DNA of 64,000 nt from Azorinus chamasolen (taxonomy: Eukaryota > Mollusca > Bivalvia > Cardiida > Solecurtidae), in NCBI GenBank assembly GCA_963576725.1, contig OY755237.1, positions 56,519,805 to 56,583,804 on the forward strand. Reading direction: 5' to 3'. The position numbers were made by a program, and so were the translations under genes. The notes below the pieces were generated by a model. The model saw only the letters and a list, made by a program, of their open reading frames with translations. It was not told where the DNA came from and did no database searches. Positions 21,431 to 32,038 of the stretch are shown here, piece by piece. Within the stretch, counting starts at the first letter, position 1. The number at the start of each line of letters is the position of its first letter.

Positions 21431-23487
21431 TCCGAGATAAAATTAAATGAAATTACTACAATAATTAAAATATTTAATGTTCGCGTCCGTACTGCATGTT
21501 TAAATATTTACTGAAATTAAGAATAACGCAATGAAAACAATCTTATATGAAATATAATTGCAATTATACAATACAGCTTTTAATTCAAATAAACAGTTTG
21601 CATTCCTTTTCATTAATGACATTTGTTTATGTGATAATCTCCTTTCGATTAATTGAAAAACCGCTTTCGAAGAACATGTTCATAAACATATGCATATGAA
21701 ATTACAATGGAAAAGCATCATGCGGAGTTTAAACAGTAATAAATGGGTACGTCATAAATTAAAAAAACAAAACCAACAACATAATTTCGTGAATTTTAAA
21801 ACAGACGAGATAACAAAAAAAATTCCGTAGCAGTTGGCAGTTATAGAAACACAAGACCGCGGTTAACCATGCAACATTTTCAAAGACGTATAGGTTTGGG
21901 TTGCCTTCGGCAGCCCGATCACAAGACAGTGGGACGAATGCGGTAATTAAGTTTTCGGTCTCGGGGTGAATCATACTTTTTTATAAAAACAAATGAACAG
22001 ACAATAATAAGACCATTTGTCGTTGAAATTATGCCATGCTACCCATTTGTATTAATTAGATCTATACACAGTTGATTTTAGTTGAATTTGGCCGGTTTCA
22101 AGAGCGAAATAAGATGTCAAAGTATACACAAGGGGAGTGAACCCTGTATGTCTATTCATATCTACAGGTCTTTACATCCTTATCTTCCCATGACACACCT
22201 AAAGTTACAAACAGCTGTGGGTGGTTTTAGATGTGGTGTTTCTATGTAACGGCAGAAAGAGAGACATAGCCAAATCAATTTCAAAATGTAGATATAACAC
22301 TTTGTCTTCGATGAAACTAACACATGCGTCAGGTATTAGATCTAGCTCGAATTATACTGTCTGAATAACTAAAATACCTGGAAATGTGTAACGATGAAGA
22401 TGTTTGCAAGGTCGAATCAAGTGTTTATTAATTATTTCACATAGGAGATTTGCAAAACATTCTACAATATGTGCATTTTCTAGTAGCGGAAAGGATCCTT
22501 TTCTAGAAAAAGCAATTCCGTTCGCGTAAACGGGTCGATTATTTGCGCTTTAAAAGTAATTCACCCATACATACTCAAATTGAGTTGTGTATATATATAC
22601 ACATTTGATAGTGTTTGCATTGAGAATAATTTTAGTAAATCAATATCCGTCCTTACAATAGAGATAAATACGTTTATACATGTTGATAGCTCACTTAATT
22701 GTAAAATGGTATAGGTGAACTTACATTGTTGAATGTTGTCTATGTACAAACTCGATTTACCCGTTAGAAATAATAATTGTTGTGAACATAATTGGCTAAA
22801 TACAATTAACAGAATATACATGACAGTTGTGGGTCTTATATTTCAAGTTCAAGGGGAAAAATACGACGTGTGTGTCTTCAGATGCTGCATTTGTTAGTTG
22901 TCGGGTAACCTTAGCCTAAATGCGCCCAGATTTAAGGTGAACCTTAACCACCAAAATTGCAAAATTGGGTAACCTTAGCCATTCGAGCATCAACTCTGTA
23001 CACGAAAACACCTGCAACTTCTTTGATTTTGAACAAAGCAAGATGATAGTCAAAGGATGGACAGAAAATACTTCGATTTACCTTCGACATCGTTGGATTA
23101 ACGTGAGTTTGTCATATATAGGAGATATTCAGTCCCAAAGAAAGAAAAACAGTGTTTTAGCATATTGATCCACATTGATTCACCGATTTAATACACCATT
23201 CTGCATGCTATTGGGAAAATATTACACCAACATGTTCGGCATACACTGCTTTTTACGGCTGCATACAAAGAAGTGCCGATCTTCTGAAAATAGGAGTCTT
23301 TATGAGCAAAATACAAAGTCACCTTTTAAACGACTCTCGCTGCGCGAGGTAACCACAGCTTTATCGATGGGGTAACCATAACCGATTGGACGGTGTGATT
23401 GTCACACGTGTAGAAAGGGCCTTTCCACACCAATCTAACTCGCTTGTTGTGATCCAATGTGTAAAAACATTTATTAAAAGACAGTTG
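21431..23487. other. No gene recognised, 2 kb AT-rich
   Basis: No family resemblance in any frame. Short direct repeats of GGGTAACCTTAGCC occur near 22903 and 22967. The segment 21825-21910 weakly resembles 56260-56335 (TATAGAAACACAAGACCGC; CGGCAGCCC), so it may hold an unnamed dispersed repeat. Confidence 0.5.
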
Positions 23488-23722
23488 TTAAACCTTTCAC
23501 TGTTCAGTGTTAATCCCAAACTACAATCCTACTGAATATTCATGAATTATGCAAAGTAGAAAACCGTAGCCACTTTAGAAACTAAAGAAACATACCTATC
23601 AAATTTCATAGCAAACAGAGCAGACCCTGATCAGACGGCTCATATAGGAGCTGTCTGATCTGGGTCTATTCTTTTTGTAGATGCGTGAAAACACGTTTAT
23701 AAATATGAAGGAAAGGGTTTAA
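23488..23722. mobile_element. TTAA-type hairpin MITE, subtype A1
   Basis: Begins TTAAACCTTTCACTG, has GTAGCCACTTTAGAAAC and hairpin arms GCAAACAGAGCAGACC/GGGTCTATTCTTTTTG, ends GAAGGAAAGGGTTTAA. Confidence 0.7.
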
Positions 23723-23767
23723 AACGCACCTAGAGATAATCTCGAGCAAACTCAATAGATACGCCTG

Positions 23768-24205
23768 TTAACCATTTACCTGTTAAATATTCAGGTGGGA
23801 AATAATGACACCATGAATATTCATTAACTGAAGTTTTATATTGGCATATGAACATATGTTTCGGCTTTAGCTGCATCTATATACAGTAAAACCAATCTAA
23901 ACCCGGACGTTAAATATGGTATAGATATATGGCTTGGAGATACGATGCAGCTTAATGATGGGTGAAAGTCCTGCAGAAAGCTTCTCTAGGAACTTTCTGC
24001 ACGACTTATACCCTGCACTAATCAACCACCTGCCTAAAAGTATCCAAATTCTTCTCTATTTGAATTCCGGTTTAGAGGGATTTGACAGTAATTGCAAAAG
24101 CAAACAGAGCAGACCCTGATCAGATGGCTCATACAAAAGCTTCTGTTCTGGGTCTACTCTGTTTGCGAATGCATCAAGAGGCGTTTATATGAAGGACAGG
24201 GTCAA
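23768..24205. mobile_element. MITE A2 interrupted by a Tigger-like MITE
   Basis: A2 left part from TTAACCATTTACCTG to GCATCTATATA (23880); A2 right part from AGCAAACAGAGCAGACC (24100) to GAAGGACAGGGTCAA. The family B insert (23881-24089) sits at the same internal site as in the copy at 16763-17176. Confidence 0.7.
23881..24089. mobile_element. Tigger/pogo-like MITE, family B
   Basis: TACAGTAAAACCAATCTAAAC at left and GGTTTAGAGGGATTTGACAGTA at right, with an inner hairpin of GCAGAAAGCTTCTCTAGGAAC type. Confidence 0.65.
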
Positions 24206-24214
24206 CACATTTGC

Positions 24215-24432
24215 TGCAAACAGAGCAGACACCGATCAGACAATCCCAGTATACAGGGGCCGTCTGGTCACTGTCTGATCTGTTGCTTATTAAATAATAT
24301 ACATCTAATTCTACAGTTTCTGTGATGAGCAATACTTTGTGCCCACGTGCCATTATAAACATCCATCAAAATGATATTATGATGTCATCCTTTCTTTCAC
24401 GAATATCCACGAAGTAACGGCATAATCATCAA
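24215..24432. mobile_element. MITE A2, inverted, degraded ends
   Basis: Hairpin arm GCAAACAGAGCAGACACC, then ATCTAATTCTACAGTTTCTG, ATGATGTCAT and CACGAATATCCACGAAGTAA. Confidence 0.55.
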
Positions 24433-24522
24433 CGGCCTAGGATACTAATATTGTCAAAAGAAAAAGAAAGTGAGTTTTCAACCGTTTCAATCAGAAATTA
24501 AAAAAACGAACTTATTTTTAGA

Positions 24523-24722
24523 AGAGAACTCTTTCCTCTATACACACGTTATTTGCAAACACAGTAGATCCTGGTCCCGTAAGAACCATCTTATCAGGAT
24601 CTGCCCTGTTTGTTTATGAATTTATAAAAGTGTTGACTCCTCAGTTTTCACCAATACCCAGAATTCCTGATTGCATATACTGTTATAAAAACTCGGCTAA
24701 TGAATATTCATGGTGTTTATTT
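24523..24722. mobile_element. MITE A2, inverted, shortened hairpin
   Basis: TTTGCAAACACAGTAGATCC, a reduced return arm GGATCTGCCCTGTTTG, the A2 tail and AATGAATATTCATGG. Confidence 0.55.
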
Positions 24723-25113
24723 CTTCGATTCTACAATTACCCGAGGAGCCGCAACTCAAAAGTAAAGTTTTTGTGACGAATTAGCTGGAAATACAGTAAA
24801 ATCTCGATTCTACGAACACTCAAATACGTATTCTATGTAGTTATATTAGGGAAATCTAGCCCCGCCCCTTTTCGGCCAAGTTTTTAGACCACCGGTTTTT
24901 GAGAAGAAATATTTTGTAAGATTTTCTTTTTAGTTATATAACGACATCTAGTCCCGTCCCTGCATGGCCGCCATGTTTTTTTTATATTTCAACATGATAT
25001 TAACAATTTTGATACATAAAGGGTCACCAGGCGACTATCCCCACCAAATACCATTCGAATTGTACCATGAGTGTTGGAGAAGAAGTGTTTTAAAATGGTT
25101 TTCTATATCCATG
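24723..25113. other. No gene recognised
   Basis: Contains a lone Tigger-like arm ACAGTAAAATCTCGATTCTA near 24793, and ordinary AT-rich DNA. Confidence 0.5.
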
Positions 25114-25233
25114 TACAGTAAAACCTCTCTATAACGACCACTAAAATGTGTTAATTAGTTGGTATTTAGAGCAGGAGCGTTTTGTTTTACTTTCACCTTA
25201 ATTTAGTGGTCGTTATATAGAGGTTTTACTGTA
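25114..25233. mobile_element. Tigger/pogo-like MITE, family B, short
   Basis: TACAGTAAAACCTCTCTATA at left and TATAGAGGTTTTACTGTA at right; about 120 bp because the inner hairpin is deleted. Confidence 0.8.
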
Positions 25234-25243
25234 GTTATATTAT

Positions 25244-25495
25244 ATAAATATCACATCCGATGGAGAGAGACAGCACGTACTGTCAACCCGAAGTTAGTTA
25301 TGTCCACCGAGGCGTTAGCGTGATACCGAGGGTTGACAATACGTGCTTTCGCTCTCCATAGGGTGTGATATTTTATTTTATTACACCGAACAGAACAATC
25401 AATGTCGTCAGCAAGAATATTTAGGTATAGGTTAGAGCTTATAAACTGCAGTTTTCGAAAATAAGACGCCGAGCTGTTGTCCACCATGACATCTA
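25244..25495. repeat. Palindromic repeat, family E (copy 1)
   Basis: Arms AAATATCACATCCGATGGAG and CTCCATAGGGTGTGATATTT surround CAGCACGTACTGTCAACCC and GGGTTGACAATACGTGCT. The right flank (GAACAGAACAATCAATGTCG) is shared, inverted, with copy 2 at 32175-32405. Confidence 0.8.
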
Positions 25496-25514
25496 TTTTG
25501 CGCTAAAATTAAAA

Positions 25515-25567
25515 AATCGCAAGTCATAACTCTCAAGTCACAACTCATAAGTCATAACTCAGAAGTC
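25515..25567. repeat. Short tandem repeat AAGTCATAACTC
   Basis: About four imperfect 12-14 bp units. Confidence 0.7.
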
Positions 25568-25749
25568 AGAAGCTAATTAGTTTAAACATATTTTATTTCC
25601 ATATTAGAGGAAATTGGGTCGGGTCACAAGTTCTTACAACATTAGATTTGACCCTCCCCATACAAAGCATTCATATATACATGTAATGGCAAACAAAATA
25701 TGAAACTTAATACAATGTTTGTGAAAGATATAGAGTGAGAGAGATAGTT

Positions 25750-25752
25750 GAT

Positions 25753-25789
<37 letters not shown>

Positions 25790-25790
25790 T
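25750..25790. repeat. (GA)n microsatellite
   Basis: GAGAGATAGAGAGAGAGAGA-type tract close to the 3' side of the minus-strand LINE. Confidence 0.9.
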
Positions 25791-25953
25791 CATGTGGCGA
25801 CAGATATCCTAACTATAGTAGTACGATCAGAGGACACTTAGACATCTTAGCATAAGAACATACCGTTATAAGTAAGACATCTTAGCATAATCTTAGAAAA
25901 GGTATAATATTAAACTAAGAGTTAGTACATCGATAGTTGCACAATACGTGAGG

Positions 25954-27600
25954 CTAAAACCTCCGTGATTGCTTTATATAACAATGCACGGCAGCAAATA
26001 TGATTTTATTGTCTTCATCATTTAGATTGTGTTTGCCAAACAGAAGCATTTCGGTATTTAGAGGATGGTACCTTTGTGTTGTACGAAATAAGTTAAGTCT
26101 CTGATTTTGAAAAAGACTACATTGAAAAAAGTAATGTTCGGCATTTTCAATTTCATGTGAACATTCGCATAAAGGATTTTGATTAAGGTGGTTTTTAAAA
26201 AGATCACCATTCAGATTGCTACAGTTGTTCCTAATTCTGGCGTGTATAGCTGACAAATACCTATCTCCAAAATAGTAGTAAGATGGAACGTTATAATTGC
26301 TAACATTGTTCCGCAATGAGTTTTTAAATGAGCTTAATGTATTTAAATTTCTGCTATCTGGGCTGATGTTGTTCCATAGTGCTATTGAAGACGGGATGCA
26401 TGATTTCTTGGAGACTGACGTACGTGAGCAAGGCACTTCGATATCATTGCTATTTCTTAATGGATAGTGGGTTAGCTCCCTTACGTAGGGTGGTATCAAA
26501 TCACTAATATATGATGGAACCATGTTATGAGAGGCCTTATAAACGAAACAGAGCTTTTGTAACTTTCGTCGACTGGCTAGTGATTCCCATCCACATTCCT
26601 GATATAGATTATCTAGCGATACCGATCTGGTTAAGCCAGTTACGATACGGGCTGCTTCGTTCTGTAGTTTTTCTAATGTATCAGCACCAGTTTCGGAATA
26701 ACCATCCCAAACAATAGAAGCATACTCTAGTATTGGCCGTACGTAAGAAATGTAAATTTGATTTAAGGCCCTTCTGTTTAAGGTGAATTTAATGTTTTTC
26801 ATTATTCCAATTGTTTTGGAAGCAGATTTAAGTATGCTATCAATGTGATCATTCCACTGACCATTTGAATTTAGGGTGACACCCAAGTGTTTATGAGAAT
26901 TAACAAATTGTACAGCAGTGCCTTCAAAAAATAGATTAGGCCGCGTGTCATGATTTCTAAGCGAAAACATCATTGCCTCAGTTTTAGCGGGGTTGAAATT
27001 AACAAGCCAGGTCTTAGCCCAAGCGGAAACTAATTTAAGATCGTGGTTTAAAATACCTTCAATGTCATTTAAAGAGGTAGCAGATATGTAAAGAGAGCTA
27101 TCGTCTGCAATCAATCTTGTTAAGCTCAGTAGCGAGTCAGATATGTCATTAACGTAAATTAAAAATAAAAGAGGTCCCAACACAAATCCCTGTGGAACAC
27201 CAGCCGATATTGTTCTTACAGCAGAGACAGAAGAACGAAGAACAACTCTTTGGCACCTATTGCTTAGGTAATTAGTCAGCCATATTAAAAGACGTCCATT
27301 GATGCCATTTTCCTGCAGTTTAAAAGTAAGACCGTTATGCCATACTCGATCAAAGGCTTTGGAAATATCACAAAACACCATGCAAGAATGTTGTTTGTTA
27401 TCAAATGATTGGCAGATGTGATGAACAATATCAATTAACTGATAAACAGTAGAGTGATTAGGAAGAAATCCTGATTGGTACTTGTATATCAAGTTATTTC
27501 CTAAGAAAAAGTTGTACATATGTTTAAAAACGTTTAAACGATAAGAAAAGAAGTTAATTGTGCCCCAGGGCTTCCATACGTAAACGCAGAGAAAACACAT
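25954..27600 (-). CDS. Non-LTR retrotransposon (jockey-type LINE) reverse transcriptase, 5'-truncated
   Basis: A single intact frame of 548 codons. The reverse transcriptase core is clear: QSGFLPNHST (42-51), the first catalytic motif FCDISKAFDRVWH (76-88), GVPQGFVLGPLLFLIYVND (134-152), and the catalytic pair in LIADDSSLY (163-171, Asp166-Asp167; Ile replaces the usual Phe/Tyr). A thumb and C-terminal region follow, ending with a cysteine-histidine motif CECSHEIENAEHYFFQC at about 478-494. The apurinic endonuclease domain and ORF1 expected upstream are missing, and the first 20 or so codons look like host DNA, so this is a 5'-truncated copy. The frame is open throughout the RT, so the insertion is young. 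It would copy LINE RNA into DNA at the target; here it probably has no promoter. Neighbouring repeats are unrelated. Confidence 0.88.
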   Translation of the reverse strand: MCFLCVYVWKPWGTINFFSYRLNVFKHMYNFFLGNNLIYKYQSGFLPNHSTVYQLIDIVHHICQSFDNKQHSCMVFCDISKAFDRVWHNGLTFKLQENGINGRLLIWLTNYLSNRCQRVVLRSSVSAVRTISAGVPQGFVLGPLLFLIYVNDISDSLLSLTRLIADDSSLYISATSLNDIEGILNHDLKLVSAWAKTWLVNFNPAKTEAMMFSLRNHDTRPNLFFEGTAVQFVNSHKHLGVTLNSNGQWNDHIDSILKSASKTIGIMKNIKFTLNRRALNQIYISYVRPILEYASIVWDGYSETGADTLEKLQNEAARIVTGLTRSVSLDNLYQECGWESLASRRKLQKLCFVYKASHNMVPSYISDLIPPYVRELTHYPLRNSNDIEVPCSRTSVSKKSCIPSSIALWNNISPDSRNLNTLSSFKNSLRNNVSNYNVPSYYYFGDRYLSAIHARIRNNCSNLNGDLFKNHLNQNPLCECSHEIENAEHYFFQCSLFQNQRLNLFRTTQRYHPLNTEMLLFGKHNLNDEDNKIIFAAVHCYIKQSRRF

Positions 27601-27659
27601 ATGTCTCGCCTGCTACGGGCACTTATACCGTAAACTCCCTCTTAAGCCATCGCAAAAAC

Positions 27660-27775
27660 ATGTCTAATTCTGGCTAATAAAGGCAAGTGGTAGCTTAATG
27701 CAGAATTAAAGTTATACAGGAAGCTACTATAGAATGTCTGCATTAATTTCTTCTTAAATTAAGATGTCTCCAATA
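27660..27775. mobile_element. Family B-like MITE fragment
   Basis: GGTAGCTTAATGCAGAATTA and the return TGTCTGCATTAATTTC hairpin; outer ends lost. Confidence 0.5.
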
Positions 27776-27937
27776 GTCATCTGGCCAGGGTCTACTCTAT
27801 TTGCTTATGACACGATGTAGATCGGAGTTTTAGTCAAAGCAGAATGCTTCCTTGAACAGTTTACATCATAAAGTTTCAGCTAATAAATACCCATGATGTT
27901 ATTATTTCTTACATGAATATTGAACAGAACAAGGGTT
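27776..27937. mobile_element. MITE A2 right-half fragment
   Basis: GGGTCTACTCTATTTGCTTATG then A2 tail and GAACAAGGGTTAA. Confidence 0.5.
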
Positions 27938-28295
27938 AAGTTGTCGCTACTATAGATGGGGTTTTACTTTTATAAATAATTTAATAATAATACGTATGAT
28001 ACCACATTTATATAGCACTTTTTGCATGTACGTTCAAAGGCGCTTCTAAGCAACAATTACTAGTACATGTATAATTAAAATCGGATAACCACAAATACAA
28101 TCATAAAATTAGACGAGTAGTCGAGTTATAAAAACAAAATCAACAAATCTTAGTTTCAATCGAAGGCTGTTATTTGTCTCCGTTATTTCACGAAAATAAT
28201 TTCTGCACCAAACACTTCAAAGCACTTCAAACCCCACCAGCGCCCCACTGATTTGGATCTACGCTGCTTCCCTATTTCCCTATCAAAGGACATAG
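27938..28295. other. No gene recognised
   Basis: A TATATAGCACTTTTTGCATG ... CAAAGGCGC block near 28008-28042 looks like a dispersed repeat end but cannot be delimited. Confidence 0.4.
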
Positions 28296-28514
28296 TTAAC
28301 CCTTTCCTTTATATTTCACGCATTTGCAAACAGATCAGACCCAGATCAGAACCGTCTGTTCAGGGTCTGTTGTGTTTGCCAATGTAATTCGATATACCTG
28401 TCTTTTTCTAAAATGGCTACAATGCTCCTTCAATGTTTCATTATAACTAGTTTGAACATGACTATTCTGTAGGTATTGACATTTGAAATAAACATAGAAC
28501 AGGGAAAGGGTTAA
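28296..28514. mobile_element. TTAA-type hairpin MITE, subtype A1, complete
   Basis: 219 bp from TTAACCCTTTCC to GGGAAAGGGTTAA, perfect at the ends; hairpin partly deleted on one arm. Confidence 0.8.
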
Positions 28515-28699
28515 GGTACTTTTTGCCCACCCCAAATCATTATATATGTTGTCTGTGTTTTTATAAACATTCAGTCTTAGTGTCTTAGTTTGGATCTTGG
28601 TGAGTATAGCCTTGCTACTCGAGTATCAAGCTGCAATCGTCTTCCTAGATTCAGTACATGTATATTTAACCTGTCTTAAGTGACCTTCTATTGCGTGGA

Positions 28700-28800
28700 C
28701 AAAGGAATCTTAACAAGCAGGTAGCTGCTTAATAAAGTGCAAAAGTAATGCAAAAAGCTGCATTACTTTCGCCCTGCATTAAGCTACCACATGCATCACA
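28700..28800. mobile_element. Family B-like MITE hairpin
   Basis: GCAGGTAGCTGCTTAATAAAG with AAGTAATGCA and the return TGCATTACTTTCGCCCTGCATTA. Outer ends not complete. Confidence 0.5.
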
Positions 28801-28911
28801 AAGGCATAATTAGACCTCCACTTGAGGGTCGCTTAGCCTAATCCTTTCCTCTAAAAATATGCCTTTGCACGCCTATGTAAAAGTCATCCGTTGAAACCAT
28901 TGCCACCTGTC

Positions 28912-29140
28912 TTAACTCATTCCCTCATATTGACGACTTTTGACGACGCTGTGACAATCACTTTGTGAAACCATTGTGATAAATAGAGCATTTGCTCCTA
29001 TAGGAGCAAATGCTCTATTTATCACAATGATTTCAAACTACAAAATTCTAAAAATTTCCCTTGTCTCTAGTTAATGCTCCTTTTCGGTAGATTTATTCAA
29101 AGAGGTTGGATCTAAAAATAGTGCACGAGGGAATGGTTTT
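28912..29140. mobile_element. TTAA-type hairpin MITE, family D
   Basis: TTAACTCATTCCCTC at left; core arms GATAAATAGAGCATTTGCTC and complement around 29000; right end GCACGAGGGAATGG, lacking the final TTAA. Confidence 0.7.
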
Positions 29141-29449
29141 ACTGTATGGATTACGTGTATCACATAACCACGGGCATCATGTCTAAAATTAAGTGTCAAT
29201 AATGGTTAGTTTTTTTACACTTTCATTGTTGAATTGTCAAGGGTGGAGTAACCCATCAGTGTGTGCCTATAGAGTCCATTCAGTATGGAAAGGTGTAATT
29301 TGCAAGATGATTTTGAATGACTTACAGTGTAAACCCTGTCGCATTCAATCAGTTAACATTAAGCTTTAAGCTAATAATTTTACACAATTTTCACCTACTA
29401 TATTTTCAAACTTTAAGCTATAACCAGTTTGTCTGCAGCCAGGGTGTAA
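29141..29449. other. No gene recognised
   Basis: No supportable feature. Confidence 0.5.
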
Positions 29450-29520
29450 AACAATATAGATCCTGATGAGACGCCGAGTTACTCGGCGTCTCATCTGGAT
29501 CCAAACTGTTTGCAAAGATG
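29450..29520. repeat. Hairpin, family C2
   Basis: GATCCTGATGAGACGCCGAG pairs with CTCGGCGTCTCATCTGGATC, flanked by CAAACTGTTTGC on the right. Relatives at 46033-46110, 42000-42065 and 42325-42385. Confidence 0.7.
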
Positions 29521-29569
29521 ATTACAGATCCGCCTGCAGTAAGCTTTACGGTAATAACGCTTGACTCCA

Positions 29570-29740
29570 ATAATCTATACATAGATCAGACAGCCCTTAT
29601 AGGGGCCATCTGGTCAGATTATGCTCTATTTGCTTGTGGAGTCATGACCAAACTTTCCTGTGTTCATATGTCATTATAAAAAAAACCAATGTATTTTATA
29701 TCCATGGTGTCCTTATTTCTAGCATTACTATTTAATTATG
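29570..29740. mobile_element. MITE A2, diverged
   Basis: CAGACAGCCCTTATAGGGGCC hairpin, then TGCTCTATTTGCTTGTG and the A2 tail CATGGTGTCCTTATTTC. Confidence 0.45.
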
Positions 29741-29942
29741 TGCTGGGACAAAGCAGAGGACATTTCATTGTCAATCATAATATGTGCCACTAATTTGTGT
29801 TCAAATCATAGACTATTCCGTTTTAACTCATTCAAGAAATTATGACACCAGGAATGAAAATTACATTATTTTTATACAGGCACATGAGCACAGGCGATTT
29901 TGACCCAGACAGAAACTAAAGAATCTGGGCCCATGCTTATAA

Positions 29943-30088
29943 AACTTTTAGTTGAGTCTGAGTTCGTTCTCAAGTTTTTAATTGGTCATATTTTAGCCTT
30001 TGGCTCAAATCTGACCAATCAAAAGCTTGAGAACTCAAATCTGACCAATCAAAAGCTTGGGAACGAACTCAGACTCAACTAAAAAGCA
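29943..30088. repeat. Palindromic MITE, family F
   Basis: Left arm CTTTTAGTTGAGTCTGAGTT and right arm AACTCAGACTCAACTAAAAAG are complementary over more than 50 bp, with inverted CCAAT boxes (ATTGGTCA; TGACCAATCAAAAGCTTG, the latter duplicated). Fragments recur at 44308-44365 and 54140-54245. Confidence 0.8.
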
Positions 30089-30849
30089 TGGAATCAGATT
30101 TATATAACCCCATAAGCAAACAAAGCAGACCCTGATCAGATGACAAGTAAACCGGCCCTGATCAGATGACAAGTAAACCGGCGTTTAATCAGGATCCAAG
30201 CTGTATTGGACCCTGTAAATAATTTCTCAAGATTTTGGGTAAATCGGATTTACGCAAAAAATACTCTAGACCATATTTTGAGTGGATGTCAGTTGTTTTT
30301 TATACCGCATTTTCTTCAAAGAATTGACTTTTCACGCTTTGAAAAGATAGTGCTGTGCTTTGTGTGCTTAAAGAATTACAACAGACCTGACTCTATAGTG
30401 TCTAGCAATACAACACTTTCAGTGCACATATGCTATAATAAAAAATTAGCTAATAAATGTTCACTATGCCATTATTTCGTCCATATATACCCAAATGGGA
30501 AAGGGATGAAGATAGGGTTTTCTTCCTTGTCTATTTTTTTTTTATTTTATAGCTCTTATTTTAATATTTTTAATCATTATTTCTTCCATAAATACCGAAA
30601 TTGGAAAGGGTTGAAGAGATATTTTTCTTCCTAGTCTAAAATTTTACCGCGGTAGTGTAATCATATTCAATTTATTTGACGAGTATTCGCGTGATACACC
30701 AATCATTATGAATATTCATTATTTGAACACTTGATTCAAATATACAAAATATGGAAAACTTATCATGGCCAAGGGAAATCAGATCTGCAACATAAAGTAG
30801 AACGTGCAATAAACGGCCACCAAAAAGGTCTTATTATGTACCCATAAGT
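30089..30849. other. No gene recognised; MITE debris
   Basis: The 142-codon frame at 30206-30634 spans A2-like fragments (GCTAATAAATGTTCACTATG, GGGAAAGGGATGAAG) and is not credible as a gene. GATCAGATGACAAGTAAACC is directly duplicated at about 30133-30180. Confidence 0.5.
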
Positions 30850-30956
30850 AAGGCAGGTGGTAGCTAAATGCAAGTCGAAGGTTATGCAGAAAGTTCCTAT
30901 GTGAGCTTTCTGCATTACTTTTCCCCTATATTAAGCAGCCATCTACTGTTTAAGGT
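30850..30956. mobile_element. Family B-like MITE hairpin
   Basis: GGCAGGTGGTAGCTAAATGC, AGAAAGTTCC/GAGCTTTCTGC and AAGCAGCCATCTACTG. Confidence 0.55.
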
Positions 30957-31516
30957 AGTTCGCGCTGTTGCTCGGCAAAAATCGAAGTTTATCCAATTAA
31001 CATCATATTTGGTCCAAGTATACAGAAAGTTACCGCCGACACGACTACGACGTTCATTTTAAATTTGACGTTGGTTGCTTAGCAATATATGACGTCAAAA
31101 GCGCCCTCTGGTGTCATCTAAGCAATTCACATGTGCTTGCGTATTTCTTTCTTTATTTACAAATGCCGTTGCGTATTTCAATGATTCGAAAACTGGTTTG
31201 AAGAAGAAGAATAGTTCTTCAATATGATATGCGATATATGATTTACAAGCGTAACACTTTTGTTCCGTCAAGAGTTGAAAGTTGGAAAACCTATTTTACC
31301 GCTTTCTGGTATTGGATTATTTTCAACATTTTCGCGGAATTCCAAAAAATCTAGACGGTGAAAGTTTACAAAAAAATTATATGTCATACTCCGTTCACTT
31401 CTTAACAGAAACAAGTAAAAAAAAAACAATACCTATTCGAGTTCATTTTTTCGCTATGAGTGATTTTGCTAAGCCAACTCATCGTCATATTCGACGTCAA
31501 CGCGACGTTGATGCGA
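30957..31516 (+). repeat. Dispersed repeat, family G (copy 1)
   Basis: About 560 bp starting TTAAGGTAGTTCGCGCTG and running to CGACGTCAACGCGACGTTGA. The reverse complement is found at 43165-43697 with most blocks conserved, e.g. GACGTCAAAAGCGCCCTCTG, CATATCGCATATC and AAGAAGAAGAATAGTTCTTC. Weak frames inside are not recognised. Confidence 0.8.
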
Positions 31517-31925
31517 TGTGATCGTCAGTAAAAGAATTAATTGCCCTATTTTTCGCTTGACTTTTACAGATAACAATGCAAAATTTTATTATTCTGAATA
31601 TTTATTGATTTTATCTCATCGAAGACATGCATTGAAATATACTTTTATACAATTTCAATTAAAAATACAATTTATATATAGTGCAGAAAATAAGTTTTGG
31701 GTAAAACCTTTTACAGTATATAAACGCCTTTAACGCATGATAGTTCCATTGAAATGCGTTAAATGCGTTTATTATACCTCAAATTCTTTTGCAATGTTAA
31801 TTTCCCATAGGCCATCGTGACATAGAAATACTGTCAGGCCCAGCGGGAAAAAATTACTGTCGCAAAAATACTGTCTCCCGCTACCATAGGCACGGAACAT
31901 CTAGATCAGTGAGCGCTTATTAAAT
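31517..31925. other. No gene recognised
   Basis: AT-rich; GGCCCAGCGGGAAAAAATTA and ACTGTCTCCCGC near 31836-31880 are unassigned. Confidence 0.45.
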
Positions 31926-31933
31926 TGTGTTCG

Positions 31934-31954
31934 TGACGTCATCCGATGACGTCA
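31934..31954. promoter_or_regulatory. Pair of perfect CRE/ATF sites
   Basis: TGACGTCA occurs at 31934-31941 and again at 31947-31954, 13 bp centre to centre, followed by a half-like TGACTTCATC. Possible promoter for the small frame at 32039. Binding is inferred from the motif only. Confidence 0.45.
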
Positions 31955-32038
31955 TCGACTGACTTCATCTGACGCTTGCAATTTGATCAACAAACGTCAT
32001 TATGACAATTGCTTTGTTTTTGTTTATTTACTTAAAAA

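Noticed and set aside
30206..30634. 142-codon open frame
   Set aside because: Spans MITE fragments and T-rich DNA; hydrophobic end is from poly(T) runs.
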